In this document: positions 10,371 through 21,900 of the stretch, in pieces
Layout of the letters: each line of letters opens with the position of its first letter
Position numbering within the stretch: the stretch's first letter is position 1
Notes under the pieces: model-generated
Seen by the model: the letters and a program-made list of their open reading frames with translations, nothing else
What the model was told of the DNA's origin: nothing
The model's database searches: none
Translations under genes and position numbers: made by a program
Origin: Gonocerus acuteangulatus
Lineage: Eukaryota > Arthropoda > Insecta > Hemiptera > Coreidae
Length of the DNA stretch: 64,000 nucleotides
Assembly (NCBI GenBank): GCA_946811695.1
Contig: OX328125.1
Location: 44,284,586-44,348,585, forward strand
Reading direction: 5' to 3'

Positions 10371-10523
10371 TGCCAGTTGTGGCGTCTAAAATATTCTGTT
10401 TGAGATTTCATTTTACGTTTTTTTTATAAAAAATCAAAACTGTTTCTATTCTAAGCTTTGTAAATGACACTTAATTTCTCTTTGAAGAAGAGGGACGTGC
10501 TAAGATGACGCAGTTCCTTTTTA
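10371..10523 (+). repeat. Dispersed repeat P
   Basis: CAGTTGTGGCGTCTAAAAT, TTTGAGATTTCATTTTA, AATCAAAACTGTTTCTATTC and CTAAGATGACGCAGTTCCT all recur with changes at about 58410-58560 in the same orientation. A shorter inverted trace is near 20530-20570. The class is unknown and no coding is seen. Confidence 0.6.
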
Positions 10524-11399
10524 ATAATTGTATTTTATTTAATTTTTCGAAAATCGTAATAATTGGGCAGCTATAATTCGAATGCATATTTTCTTATATG
10601 CTTCTTCTTATTCTTCATATAGGTACAACAATTTATGGCCCTCTATGTTTCAAGGAGTGTAAAAGTATTTGCCTTCAGTCAGCCCTATCCTGGCTTGAAT
10701 ATGGAGTGTTCAGTGTCTGTATTCTTAAAACTTGGTCATTGAAACTTAAAATAATAAATAAAGCTTCTAAAGAATTAGTTTTGTTTTATTAAAAAAGTTT
10801 CTTCTTCCTCCGAGGAAACAAGCCCTACAAGTCCTCATGACATAAACATCATTTGACAACACATGGTTCACGACTTTAAAAATGTTCTTAAGCCATTTGT
10901 GCTCGTTTGAAAACCGTAAAATCGTTTTTGCTTATCACAGTTCTGAGGTAATAACTTCTGCAACGAACTCACGACCGATGTGCATCACCGGACACACACG
11001 GGATATATGGTCTTTCTATTAACGATCCGGGTAGTCCAGTGTGAAGTTCCTATTCCTTACAATGAGAGGGAGTGAAAGTAAAATTTCCAGAATCAATTTG
11101 TTCAAGTAGACGCCGAGAGTTTGCTCAGCTTTTCCTCACATATTAGCTTTTACTCGGCTTTTCGGCATCTCCTGGAGAAAGAAAAATGTTTTTATTATGA
11201 GCTTGAGCTAGAAATTCATTTCTCAAGAAATTATGTCGTTATTCGAGAAAATATTGAAAAGTTCAAATCAGCTCTTGCATGCTGATAAAATGTCATAGTT
11301 TAGATGCCCAAAACGTGCAAAAAATGCCATTACGATCGCACATTTTGGAGAATCCGAATCTAATATTCTAGTTGTTTTAAACCTCTTCTCGGAGTTCAG
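10524..11399. other. No recognisable feature
   Basis: AT-rich; small open frames only. Nothing I would call. Confidence 0.45.
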
Positions 11400-11650
11400 A
11401 AAGGGCCAGGCGGTAGCAGAGGGGTACGTTATTATACGGCACACTAGGGAGATAGTGTGGGCAGCACTTTGCTCTGGCCGCCTGAATTACCCCTTTGCAG
11501 GTACCCATTAATTTCCTAAAGAAGGTCTGGGAAACGACCCTCGAACGACATCACTAGAAAGTCTCGAGGGGAATCCGAACTCTAATCCTCCAAAATATGA
11601 GTCGAGTGCTACTACACTGAACCAAACTCGGCCCCACATTACGTGAATAA
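11400..11650 (-). repeat. Possible tRNA-derived SINE (third family)
   Basis: On the minus strand about 11640-11565 reads GGCCGAGTTTGGTTCAGTG, then a region like an anticodon arm, then GAGTTCGGATTCCCCTC. These resemble a pol III A box (TGGTTCAGTG) and B box (GTTCGGATTCC) at tRNA-like spacing of about 45 bases. The sequence that follows is not shared with SINE families 1 or 2. No tail or target duplication is clear, so this is tentative. Confidence 0.4.
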
Positions 11651-11875
11651 ACTGTTGTCGAATGGTGGCCCTCAGATAGACAGTATCTATCAATTTCTAT
11701 GCAATCCAATGTCATATGAAATAACTAAATTACATATACATAACTAAGAATATCATTTGTAACGAACTTTTAAATGGAAACATTTTGACAATTTTTGATT
11801 TCTTATAATATAAATCATTCTTTTTGTTTTTACATTTTTCGTTTCATTTTCCAAATTTTATATAGATAATACATT

Positions 11876-12042
11876 TTTTTTAACGGTGCACCGACGTCTG
11901 GGCTATTAGCGCCGACATCCATGATGCAGTGGGGAATTTCGTCAACGAGCCCTGAGATGGGAAAATCCCTGCTGGAGGTGGGAATAGTATCCTCGTCTCC
12001 CTCACGAGAATCCAAGGTATTAGCCACCAGACCACGGGGAGA
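11876..12042 (-). repeat. tRNA-derived SINE family 1 copy
   Basis: The copy begins with the reversed 3' end (T tract then ACGGTGCACCGACGTCTGGG and GCGCCGACATCCATGATG). It ends with the reversed tRNA-like head (TTGGATTCTCGTGAGG, CTGGTGGCTAATACC on the minus strand) as in the fuller copy at 43098. The B box region is badly eroded. About 30 bases at 11933-11960 are extra or duplicated relative to the other copies. Confidence 0.6.
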
Positions 12043-12837
12043 CTCAATTATATTAATTAATGGTGTTTTCATTTTTAATTGCACATTCACATTATTTTTT
12101 CGAGTAATTTTTTTGAATCCACTTTCCTAATTTTACTCAGGAAAATGTTATAGTGGAAGTGCAGATTACTGTAAAATAATAAATAAAGAATTTATATTAA
12201 TAATGGAAACCTTTTGCTTTGAGGGGTCTAGTTTTGTTTCGTTGTTTATTCTCTTTGAAAAGGTGTATAGTCCAGTTTGTCATTGAATCATGTTTGGTTT
12301 GAATCACGCGGCAAAGTATGGCACATAATTATTTTATCATAAGGGAAAGTCGATAGCCATATCCTGGTCTTACCTTTGTGTAACTTTTCTCATCACATTA
12401 AATTCTACCTTTTCTGCTCTTAGTCAGAAACTAAGTTTTAATCAAGTATCTGAGAGCTTTTAAAAGTCTAAGTGGAAGTCCCCCTTATAGATGCTCGACT
12501 ATATTCACCAAAGCCCTTGGGGCTTGGCTAAGATAGCGGCTAGTAGGATTCTCTAAGCCAACTTGCGGGAAAGAACAACTTATTCATTTCTACTAAGTTG
12601 TACAATGTTTTCAAAGTTCGAATGGGGCTTTATAAATATTTTAATATGGATATTAAAGATTATGGCAAAAATATTTCCAATTAATATTCTGCTTTCTTAC
12701 ATATTTTAGTTTTGATAACGAAAGTATTAATATATTTCTTTGATTTGTATTTATATTTCTTTGTGTGAATATTGTATTTGAAATCGAATGCATGACCTTG
12801 GAATTTGAGAGTGTATAAAGGTCTTAAAAGAATGTAT
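12043..12837. other. No recognisable feature
   Basis: AT-rich. CCCTTGGGGCTTGG near 12517 makes a small stem only. Nothing else seen. Confidence 0.45.
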
Positions 12838-13300
12838 TTTTTTTTTAATTGATTGATCTTTATGGATAATTTACAATCTGTACAGTTATTTACAATAAGT
12901 AAATATGGTCAAACTATACATACAACACAATGAATAAGATGAGAAGAGAAGGCAGACATTACTGCCACTCCCTGAATACTGAAAGTTCTGGTATTTTTTT
13001 ATTTTAATTAAAACTTGGTCTCTTTGTTAAACTATATACATTATTTACAATATTTACACTATTTGCATTATTTTATATGGCAGGCTAATTAACCAGTAGT
13101 AAATTGTCTCCCTGACAAAGGGTATTTCAGTGTCTCGATGGATGGTTAGGTTTGAAACGTAGAAAGGAGCGTTGAGGATTTTACGAAGAACTTTGGATTG
13201 GAAACGTTGGATAATGTTTATATTTGATGGCTTAGCTGATCCCAATAGTTCTATGCCGTATGTCCATATCGGTCTTATTGTGGTCTTGTATATTGTATAT
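12838..13300 (-). pseudogene. Jockey-type LINE 3' end (C-terminus of reverse transcriptase protein plus 3' UTR)
   Basis: On the minus strand 13245-13054 reads GSAKPSNINIIQRFQSKVL, then RKILNAPFYVSN and HRDTEIPFV, the typical region after the thumb of Jockey-clade LINE proteins. Just upstream (13250-13290) the expected WTYG..LWG region is frameshifted. About 210 bases of AT-rich sequence follow and end in a T run at 12838-12846, which on the minus strand would be the poly-A tail. The copy is 5'-truncated and broken. A related but not identical fragment is at 28150. Confidence 0.72.
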
Positions 13301-13377
13301 TACATTATTATAAATTGTAAAATTATAATATTATTATAAATTGTAAAATTATAATATTATTATAAATTGTAAAATAT
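13296..13377. repeat. 26-bp AT-rich tandem repeat, about three units
   Basis: ATTATTATAAATTGTAAAAT followed by TATAAT repeats about three times with almost no change, directly next to the broken end of the Jockey fragment. Confidence 0.9.
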
Positions 13378-13657
13378 TTAAGGAATATTCTATTCTTATT
13401 CTGGGACACATGTGCCATAAGAATAGTTCTGAATTTGACAGGTTAAAAAATTTGAAATACTTAATTACATCACTAAAGTATGAATGGAAACAAGGCTAGG
13501 GGTTCAGGAAAACTTGCAGGGATAAAAAGAAGCGTGGGAGATTTGGGATTTAAAGGTTTCTAGGCTGGTAGCATGGCGGGCAGTCAGAGGTAAGGAATTC
13601 CATAGCGAGGTGGCACGGGTGAGAAATAATTTTGCGAATTAAATCACTTCTCTATTT

Positions 13658-14400
13658 TTAGAGAATTTAGTAAGCTTTCAAATGGTTACTTTCCACGTGC
13701 CACGCTTTCTTTGCCGTTTTCAATATATTTTAAAACTTATACGAAGATCCGAAAATGCTTCGTGCCTGTTTATCTTATTTTTGTAATACTTCCTTATACC
13801 CAAACGCAACTAAAATTTAAATATCTTAATTTAGATGAGTGTAAAAAAAAACGTCCGGAACAAGTTTCAGATAGATCAATTGTTTTTTAATATCGAAACT
13901 GAAAATTAGTTCGGAAAAATGGTTGCATTCGTTTTCCTATGTATGATAAAAACAAATACCTGGAAGCATATCGTCCCTGCCATGTTGAACTATCGTATAT
14001 GAAAATCGGAACAAACTAGCGAACGAACATATTCAATACATTGGCGAAGTAATCTATTGAAAAATGGTCTAATTCCATACTTTATTTGAGGTATTTCCGG
14101 CTATTATAAAGTGGTTAGAGTTGTGACAAGCCTTATCGTCTACAAATCATGAGCAAAGTATCGAATCTGAAAAATTAGATTTTTCATATTCTATGGTATG
14201 ACATGGTAGGGACAATATATACTCGAAAAAGTAAGCGCTACGATTTTTTCGCGCAAATTTCGCTCCAAAAACCTTGTTCCAGCACAAGTAGTTTGCTGGT
14301 AATTGAACTTGGCCTTTCAAATTAAACGATAGACTTTTATACCACATTTTATCAAAATCGGACCAGTTTTAGAGCCTCTGAGAGAGCGAATATACATATA
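13658..14400 (+). repeat. Dispersed repeat family T, long copy
   Basis: The copy runs from TAGAGAATTTAGTAAGC through TATACGAAGATCCGAAAA, ATCGTCCCTGCCATGTTG, GTAAGCGCTACGATTTTT and TTGTTCCAGCACAAG to AAAATCGGACCAGTTTT. The first part matches 21173-21370 and 59258-59450, the middle matches 63765-64000, the last part matches 3604-3960 and 21460-21715. No protein, terminal repeats or tail are evident, so the class is open. The modular sharing suggests a unit of at least 750 bases. Confidence 0.6.
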
Positions 14401-15455
14401 CTTTTACAGCCTTACAAATAACCCGAATTTGGCGGAGAATGTTAGAGGAGTATTAAATTAATACCTTTTATTAGGTTTGGTAACTTTCAAAACTTCGAAA
14501 TTATTTGTAATTTAGGTCTTGTGAATTTTAAAAAGGAACTAATTCTTACATGCGAAGTGTGTATATGCTATTGGAATTTCAGAAAGGAAAGCCCTCATAT
14601 CGGTTATTGTTGGCTAGAATCGTTTACTAATGGCTTTTATGAATACCCTTACTTAGTACTCAAATGAATGTTGCAGTAAGTTTACCTTAGCCGGAATCAA
14701 ATTAATCAAATCCATTAGGAGTTATGGTTTACCTGAAACTCTCTCTCAGATCATAATACAAATACGCTTTAGCCGCGAGAGAGAGAAAGAGGGAGAGAGT
14801 GTATGTGAGAGAGAAAGAGGGATATGTACGTAAGCCTTAGCTTCTTTACAGATTTTGTTTTAAAATGACTCTATATGAAATGGATAATCTTGGACAATGG
14901 TCATTCCAGGAGTTAAAATTATTAATTCCGTCTATAATACGTGTCGGATGTAGTATGTACTTTCTCTAAACCCATTCTTAGTTCGTAGTAAACTTTTCGT
15001 TACATCAATACTGTATAAAAATATCTATGCTTGTCGATAAGTCTATGCACTTAGGCTGGAACTCCACTGCATCTATTATGACGTCAAACGCTGGCAGCTA
15101 AGCATGTATCTAAAGAAGAAAAAGTCCTTCAGGAAGAAATGCCCAATTATCACTTAAGAAAAATATTCCCAACACTATGATTGCGAACCTAATTCATTGA
15201 AATGCATAATAATACGGTCAGGTCGCATGATTCAACAGGACACCCTCAGAACGGACGGTTCCATTTCCGAGCAGATATGCCTAAGATTAAACCAAGTCTT
15301 CCAAGGGTAGATAACGTCTCAAACATTTGCGCTCAGCTGAACAAAATATTAAAATAGTCCAAAGCAAGGGTAATACATTTGAGATAAAACCAAAGTCATA
15401 GGATGCGTACAGTGATGAAAAAGTCTTCTAAGCTGAAGGCTGAAAAAGTGATAGT
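14401..15455. other. No gene; purine-rich tract
   Basis: A GA-rich microsatellite-like tract lies at 14778-14822. Otherwise AT-rich unassigned sequence. Confidence 0.5.
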
Positions 15456-15712
15456 CATGGGCGTATATAGAAAATAATTTCGGAGAGGGCTGGGAAAATG
15501 TCGGGGGGGGGAGGCTGAGACAATTTCCGGTGTATGGAATACTAACAATTTAGATCTTGAAAGCGTTTTAGCCAATTAAAACGCTCTTATACCCAAAATA
15601 GAATATGTTTTATGAAATAAATGATCTTATTTAATTTATTTTTACCGATCAAATCAAAATTTCGGGGGGGGGGGGCTGCAGCCCCCTCAGCCCCCCCCCT
15701 TATACGCCCATG
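15456..15712. mobile_element. 257-bp MITE with 8-bp target duplication (hAT-like)
   Basis: The ends are inverted repeats, CATGGGCGTATA at 15456 and TATACGCCCATG at 15701. Flanks are GTGATAGT on the left and GTAATAGT on the right, a 7 of 8 match, so an 8-bp target duplication is likely; 8 bp is typical of hAT (also P) transposons. Inside are G runs near 15505 and 15665 and a C run near 15692. No ORF; it would be mobilised in trans. Confidence 0.65.
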
Positions 15713-15784
15713 GTAATAGTTCTAATACTTGCGCAATTTGTCACGGTCAATAACCAGATAATTAAATATTAACGAAAGAATAGT

Positions 15785-15990
15785 GTATTTCTAAAGTGAC
15801 ACAACTCAAAATAAAACTCAATTGAAAATGTGTCACTCTTGCGACACAATTTCCCTGAGGTGTACAAGCTCTGAAGCTAGGTACATCCAGTTTTGATGGT
15901 TGTCAAAGAGATATTTACCATGCCTTTCACAGACATAACTATGACTTTGTGAATAAAACCGATATTTGAGTTGCGTCACTTTAGAAATAC
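15785..15990. mobile_element. 206-bp MITE with 25-bp inverted repeats
   Basis: GTATTTCTAAAGTGACACAA at the left pairs with TTGCGTCACTTTAGAAATAC at the right. TAGT flanks both ends directly and may be a 4-bp target duplication. It lies immediately before an RNase H fragment of a LINE. No coding capacity. Confidence 0.65.
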
Positions 15991-16190
15991 TAGTGCGATA
16001 TGTCAACGGAATTGAAGGCTTTATACTCGCTTCCCAGGAACTAATTGTCTAGCCAATCGTTTACTAAGTGTCTGTGAAAATCATAAAATTAGCTATACAT
16101 CGCAAGGATTTTCACCTCAAATGGACACCGTGCCACATGAATGTAAATGGAAACGAAATCGCTGACGAAGCAGCAAAAGCTACTTAACTT
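15991..16190 (+). pseudogene. LINE RNase H domain fragment
   Basis: Frame ending near 16188 reads FHLKWTPCHMNVNGNEIADE followed by AAKAT. This is the end of an RNase H domain, with the conserved WTP-H and GNEIAD (final catalytic aspartate) as found in I/R1/Loa-type LINEs; compare WTPGHRG and GNEMAD in the ORF at 34165. Upstream, ELKALYSLP may be its middle part, with stops between. An old fragment. Confidence 0.65.
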
Positions 16191-17416
16191 CTGAAAGACA
16201 CTACCAAACATCTTATATATATTTGAGTAATCTATTTATAAAAAAATCTAACATGGGAGAACCGTTTTATTTTTGTATCAAAAGTGAAATTGATAGACTT
16301 CCTTTTTCATCTATGCTGATATTGGGTTCAGCGAACTATTGGAAAATTTGATAGAAGAGATATCAGAGAACATATGTTTTACTTAAATTGAAGTTTTACA
16401 TGCCATACATTGGTTACCAATAATGTACCACGTTCATAATACTTAAAGCTTTAATTTTTAGATATTGGAAGACTGGATTTACGTAATATTTAACAAACTC
16501 CTTAAATTTTATTTCTAAGATTCATTGTACTTTTGGAATAATAGCGGCTAGTACTGGCCGTTCCAGGCGGTTGGGTAATTTTGGAGGTGGGTGATGTGGT
16601 AAATGGAGTGGCTGGAGCTGGAAAAGCACCGACCCACAGTTTCAACTTATAATTAATGACTAACCTCTAGATAGCCAATAGAATCCCTTTGCCAAATGAC
16701 CCATTAAGTAAGGCACAACTTTGTTCCTCCATTATAACCGAAATGTATTGCTAATTACCTGGACTTGTGTATCCCCAGACTTGTAAGAAACATTTGGCAA
16801 TATCGATTCTCGTTATTGATTGACATATTTTTAACTTTTTAAAAAAAGGAACTTAATATTTTATTTGCATTTTTAATTCTAATAAGAAGCTAATTTTTTG
16901 CACTTCACCACTCACATTTTTTCAATTATTAGATATTATTAATTTACTTTTTTTTTTAATATATATATTTTTTAAATCTCCTGTCAGACTGTAATGTCTT
17001 GGCAATTTATACTCATGCTTCATATTATTTTGTTCTAAGAGATAGTATATTATATTTTATTTTTTTATATAATTTAAACATTTTTCCTCTCTTTTTATGC
17101 TTTTCTTAATCATAATTCTCTTACTTTTGGTGCTCGTATTAAGTGGATTATTTTGCAAATTCGGTCCTTTTTTCAATGGTTCATATATGTCATTTTTTGA
17201 AATATTTCTTTTTTAGTAACCTTTATTTTTTACTTTATTGTTTGTTGTTGGGATTTTTACAATATTAATTTCATTCTAGCAATGTAATGTATCTTTACAT
17301 ATATTGAGCAAATCGCCTTAGTTTCGAAGTCTCTTAAATAAATTAAGTACTCTCACTGATGCCAGTGACGACGGCCTCCACCGATGGAGCGCATCTATTC
17401 AGGATTCACTCATAAA
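16191..17416. other. No recognisable feature
   Basis: Very AT-rich, with T tracts around 16950-17230. No open frame or repeat that I can support. Confidence 0.5.
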
Positions 17417-17421
17417 AGAGT

Positions 17422-17481
<60 letters not shown>
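17417..17481. repeat. TA microsatellite
   Basis: TA dinucleotide run with two single-base interruptions (ATATAC). Confidence 0.95.
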
Positions 17482-17483
<2 letters not shown>

Positions 17484-18360
17484 ACATAACAACAGAGGAG
17501 CCGATAAAGATCTGATTCTTGATTATACACCTGGGAGATAATGAGTTCAAGACTATTTCTCCCTACTAGTGAATTCAATTTTTCCTCAATTTAAGGGTAA
17601 TTTCAATTGCCATCAGTAAAAAGTAAGTAATTTTTTTATATTTGAAATTAATGATTGAAGGCAGAACGGTATACTAAGGCTTGTAGTATATTGCAGCTGA
17701 TTATTCAAAAGGAATTCATTAAATGCCTGCCAATCAGAAATTGTAGTTGCTTTGTTGAAGTGCTCCTCCTGTAAAGGAAAAAAATACTAATAAATAAAGG
17801 CACTTCAAAGATATGAAAATGTTAGAAAGATCGTTAAATATTAAAATGAACCAAAAGAATGTTGCTCAGAGGGTTGGTAGATTTGTTAGTGAAATTGAAG
17901 GGGTCTGTATTTATGCTACGCTTTGACACCTTCTCATTCCTAGGGGGAAATTTACGGCTTAAGTTGTATTCGACCGTCACACAGGAGCTGCATTAATAAA
18001 CCCATTACTTAGAAGGTTGGGTAGTGTATACTGCATTCCTGAATAACGTTCTGAAAGAATAAAACTTATTTAAAAACGAAAAAATAAAGAGGGCTGCACA
18101 GCTTCATTCGGTTGGTGGTGCTCTTCTTACAAAATAAGCATCAAGATTTTTAGTATTTTATATTAGTGATGTACAGCTTTTTCTAAAGTGGTCTCTTATT
18201 GCTTGGCTATCGTGGTTATCGACGTTAGTTGTTAAGTTGTGTCTACACTTATGCGATTTTACTTGCACTATGTTGCATGAACGGACTATGTTGCATGGAT
18301 GTCTGATGTGTGGAAGGGTGTGTCTGATTTCGTAATTTTATGCACAATCAATAACAGGAT
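17482..18360. other. No recognisable feature
   Basis: Unassigned AT-rich sequence. Confidence 0.45.
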
Positions 18361-18612
18361 CAATGTTAGTGTGTGGAAAGGATGGAACCATGTAGGCTGC
18401 CTAAATTGATGCTGAATGGTGCACATGGGAGCAAAAGAAAGAGTGGCCGACCAAGACGGAGGTGGCTTAATGACCTGGAGGAGGACTTGCGGACGCTAGG
18501 GATCCGAAATTGGAGGAACCTTGCAGCAAACCGCGTGGAATGGAGCAGGATGGTGGCAAAGGCCCAGGTCCTAAAAGGACTGTAGCGCACAACAGTGAGT
18601 GAGTTATCAATT
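18361..18612 (+). pseudogene. RTE-type LINE 3' end, second copy
   Basis: The frame 18373-18585 reads VERMEPCRLPKLML, KSGRPRRRWLNDLEED, LRTLGIRNWRNLAANRVEW and QVLKGL before a stop, the conserved RTE C-terminal tail. The tail after the stop has GTGAGTGAG, like the short tandem tails of RTE elements. It differs from the copy at 4917 and is a separate family or an older copy. 5'-truncated. Confidence 0.72.
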
Positions 18613-18845
18613 AGCCCTTGACATTCTGGTTAAGTTGTGGAAAAGACCTTCATTCAAACTTATTTCAAGAATCATTTGATAGTTCTTTTTTTCAAATAGT
18701 TCTTCATCCATGATCTGTTCTTCTTCTTTTAACTTTCCATTAAAGGCATATTAAAACGCAAAATGAAGGGTTTGTTGAATTGAAAGATGAATTGTATTCA
18801 AAATAATAAGTTCACGCGACGTATAGGGTGTTTATTTTGTTTTAT

Positions 18846-18892
18846 TACTTTTTTTTTACGGTTCCCCGAGGTCTAGGCCATTAGCACCGTAC
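18846..18892 (-). repeat. SINE family 1, 3' end only
   Basis: A T tract followed by ACGGTTCCCCGAGGTCTAGG and CCATTAGCACCG equals the reversed 3' end of the SINEs at 28757 and 11876. Confidence 0.55.
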
Positions 18893-19099
18893 GGTGTTTA
18901 TTTAATTTACTTTTTAACCGGGATAATTTTCGGTATTTAGTAGATAAGATCGGGAAGATTTGAAGACATTTTTTTTCAAAAATTGTTCAGAGTGCAGCCT
19001 CAATAGCTATATTGCTTCAGAAAGAGCTAAAAACCTTTTATATCTTTTCATTAGGCATTAGCGTTGTGCAATCTATTGGTTATCATCAATACATAATGG
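18893..19099. other. Short unassigned stretch
   Basis: Some similarity near 18918-19000 to the HINE 5' region in reverse (GATAATTTTCGGTATTTAGTAG, then GAAGATTTGAAGAC, GTGCAGCC), suggesting an eroded HINE 5' end on the minus strand; tentative. Confidence 0.35.
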
Positions 19100-19197
19100 T
19101 TTTCCCGGGCTGTCGCTCACCCAAGTACTAACACCACCCGACTAGCTTAACTTCGGTGATCCAAAGGCAACCCCTATATTAGAGCTTGTGTAACCGT
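19100..19197 (-). pseudogene. 5S rRNA-like pseudogene, degraded
   Basis: On the minus strand GGATCACCGAAGTTAAGC and CGGGTGGTGTTAGTACTTGG then GTGAGCGACAGCC follow the order of the internal control region of metazoan 5S rRNA (GATCACCGAAGTTAAGC, CGGGCGCGGTTAGTACTTGG, GTGACC). The 5' part (AACCGTT..) is poorly matched. It could be a 5S retropseudogene or the head of a 5S-derived SINE. Confidence 0.6.
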
Positions 19198-19235
19198 TAA
19201 CATCATTCCTGATGATGGATGTGTTAAAGCAGATG

Positions 19236-19275
19236 TCAGAAGAGGCTTAGATGGTGATGCGCCGTAAAGAAAAGA
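19236..19275 (+). repeat. Possible SINE family 1 3' end
   Basis: GCTTAGATGGTGATGCGCCG followed by TAAAGAAAAG resembles the 3' ends of SINE family 1 (GATGCGCCGTAAAA at 43255). No head is present. Confidence 0.35.
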
Positions 19276-19419
19276 AAGTCTGTCACTCAGGAGCTGTATA
19301 ACAAAGGGAAGGTGGCTAGTTCCTAGGGGGTAGTATTGCTGGAAGATGTTCTTAAACTATCCTATAAAAATACAAAATAAACATAACATGGCGTTGTTCG
19401 CTTATATTTGTTATTAAAA

Positions 19420-19653
19420 AATATAAAACAGGAAAACATGTATAATGAAATATTCGTGGACCCACCTAAGGCTGTCGATAGGGAAAATAATGAAACTTCT
19501 GCATCCCATATCATCAAGAGAAATATAACGTTAAAAAATGGGAAAATGATAAAAGTTATTTGTTTTCTAGAATTTGGTTATTTTATATTAATTCTTGTCT
19601 TTACAATATTAGGTATAATCATACTGTTTTTTTGTATATTTTTTAAGGCATGA
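19420..19653 (+). CDS. Hypothetical small membrane protein or exon
   Basis: An ATG at 19438 or 19408 opens a frame that ends at 19653. The C-terminal third (about 28 residues from VICFLEFGYFILIL to FFCIFF) is a strong hydrophobic segment, preceded by a basic, polar N-terminal region with one NNET and one RNIT glycosylation-type site. A pyrimidine-poor AG lies just before GAAAACATG, so a splice acceptor is conceivable. No family recognised; a chance AT-rich frame is quite possible. Confidence 0.22.
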   Translation, partial: NIKQENMYNEIFVDPPKAVDRENNETSASHIIKRNITLKNGKMIKVICFLEFGYFILILVFTILGIIILFFCIFFKA

Positions 19654-20985
19654 GGAATAATCAATATAGTGGAATAACATTAAAGTTTCCAGAGTAGAGA
19701 AAAAATTCAAAAGACAATTAAAATTTACAGCTCTCTATAAGTATTAATGTTTTCTAAATGGAGTGTAAAACTGTCGGGTAAAACTCTATATCCTGATCCT
19801 ATATTAGCCTATAAGTTTAGTTGTGCTCATATTGGAGCTCCCTATAGTAATATCTGTTCCCATTCCAGCTTTAAGCGCCTTATCGGCTTCTGCTAAGCCG
19901 CAGAATTAAGCTCGATAACCCCCCCCCCCCCCCTGTTTAAATTTTGCATTCTCTCTAAGCGCCCTTCCTTTCCACGTATAGCTGCGAGTGCCATATAGTG
20001 ATTTTACTATTTTGGGCATTACATATTAATAATTAAATCGCTTATTAACTTAATGCTCCGTTTATGGAGAAAATTCGAATAATACCAGCACATTATTATT
20101 ATTATTATTTTGGCCGCAATCCTGTTAACATCCGTAAATATATCCCCTCCCAACAAAATAAAATTGAGAGGCCTGTAAACAGTTACCTATTTCTTGAAAC
20201 ATGGTTGTGAAAATAATTAATATAATAATATATTACATACTATTTCTGAATTAAAGATGTGCAATATTGTAATTGTGAACAAATAAATAATAAATTATTT
20301 ATTAAAAGCATTTGTGTGAGTTTCTAATATTATTCACTGTATTTCCCCCTAGCTGAGGTCAATTGAACCATTCGACGTATGTTATTTTTCCAAATTCATA
20401 ATTTTTGGATATTCTTATTCTTTATTGAAAAATAATAATTGTGTATTATTATTATTTCTCGTTTTTGCTTTGTTTCCGAAAAAAAAACAATTGTGAATAG
20501 GCATTCTTCCATAATCTCCATATAAAAAAAAGTCCGACTCGCAGGAACTGCATCATCTTAGCGCGGTTACGTACATCTCGAAGAAATGGAACTTACACAG
20601 AAGCGGATAATTCTTAATCTGTATAAGTCAATACAATTATGTACTGAAAACGTACTTACTCTTTGACTAGTGCTAAAAAGGCTCTATTCTAAGCAACCAA
20701 AAAGTTGTTGTCATTTTAAGTATCTTGTTTTACTAGCAAATTCGTTTTACTGTTATAATCAACTGTAAATATGTGCTTCATAATAAGTGGCGAATAAAAT
20801 TCCATTCTGTCGTGGGTTAAATCTTTCTATAATATAAGAAATAACGATAACTTCAGTTGGAGGCTATGAGGAAGGTTATATAGACAGGAGAATTCAAAAC
20901 AAACTACGTCATCATGATTAGCCACAGCCACCTTGATTACCACAGCCACTCCAAACTTATTACCAATACCTTTCAACGTTTCTTA
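19654..20985. other. No gene; homopolymer C run and ATT repeat
   Basis: A C run lies at 19919-19933, and a short ATT repeat at 20091-20108. About 20530-20570 holds a reversed trace of repeat P (GGAACTGCATCATCTTAGCG). Otherwise nothing seen. Confidence 0.5.
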
Positions 20986-21715
20986 CCTTATTTTACTACT
21001 ATACTAATTTTACTGATAAATGCAATTTAAAATAAGAAACACCAAATTAAAAAGTGAGATAAACTAAGAGAAAAACCCTTTCAAAACAACAAAACAAACA
21101 CTTTTTAAGATTTAAGGGCTTATATCTCTGATTGACGTTGCCCCATCGAATATTGCTTCAGAATCTTTTTTGTAGAGAATTTAGTAAGCATTCGAATGGT
21201 CGCTATCCACTTACCACGATTTCCCAACCGTTATCGAGATATTTACGAAAAATGTATGAAGATCCGAAAACTTTTCATGTCTATTAATAAAATAATTTTT
21301 TTACTTATTAACCTTAACTCCAAATATAACGAAAATTTAAACATCTTAGTTGGGATTAATTTAGAAGGTAGAAAATATTTCAATTGAATCCCGCGATTCT
21401 AAGTACTCACAAAAATATAATGACTTACAAAAACATTGATTACACTTTTCTCAGGAACGGTTACAGATATCGCCTTAAAAATAGTTTCATTCGTTTTCTT
21501 ATGTTAAGAAACCTATAAAACAAGTACCTGCAAGCATATAAAGTCAAAAACGTAAGCGTTACGATTTTTTTTTGCGCGAATTCCGCCTCAAACACTATCT
21601 TCTAGTGGGCGGATTCTGCTGGTTAACGAACTTGACCTTGCAAATTAGACTACAGATTTTTGTACCAAATTTCGTTAAAATCAGCTTGCTAGAGCGCGAA
21701 CCGACAAGCATATAT
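20986..21715 (+). repeat. Dispersed repeat family T, long copy
   Basis: The stretch 20986-21180 matches 59455-59560 (ATTTTACTGATAAATGCAAT, AGAAACACC, TATCTCTGATTGACGT). 21173-21370 matches 13658-13830, and 21460-21715 matches 3685-3960. The copy ends just before a TA microsatellite. No protein coding. Confidence 0.55.
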
Positions 21716-21794
<79 letters not shown>

Positions 21795-21795
21795 A
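21716..21795. repeat. TA microsatellite
   Basis: TA run of about 80 bases directly after a family T copy. The alternating Tyr-Ile frames that cross it are artefacts. Confidence 0.95.
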
Positions 21796-21832
21796 ATTTG
21801 GGCCACCGATATTTAGGGTCTAAAACGTAAAA

Positions 21833-21900
21833 GTTTCTAGTCGGCACTTCTGGATTGCGTCATGAGGTCAACTCCTTATGGAGATAGGGAGTAACCGTGC
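21833..21900 (-). repeat. End fragment of a second HINE-like family
   Basis: Minus strand CTCCCTATCTCCATAAGGAG, TGACCTCATGACGCAATCC and AGTGCCGACTAGAAA match 50985-51040 and 56262-56312. This resembles the 5' end of the HINE copies in plan (hairpin, then GAGGTTG..CTCATGACGGAAT) but with different bases. Confidence 0.45.
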
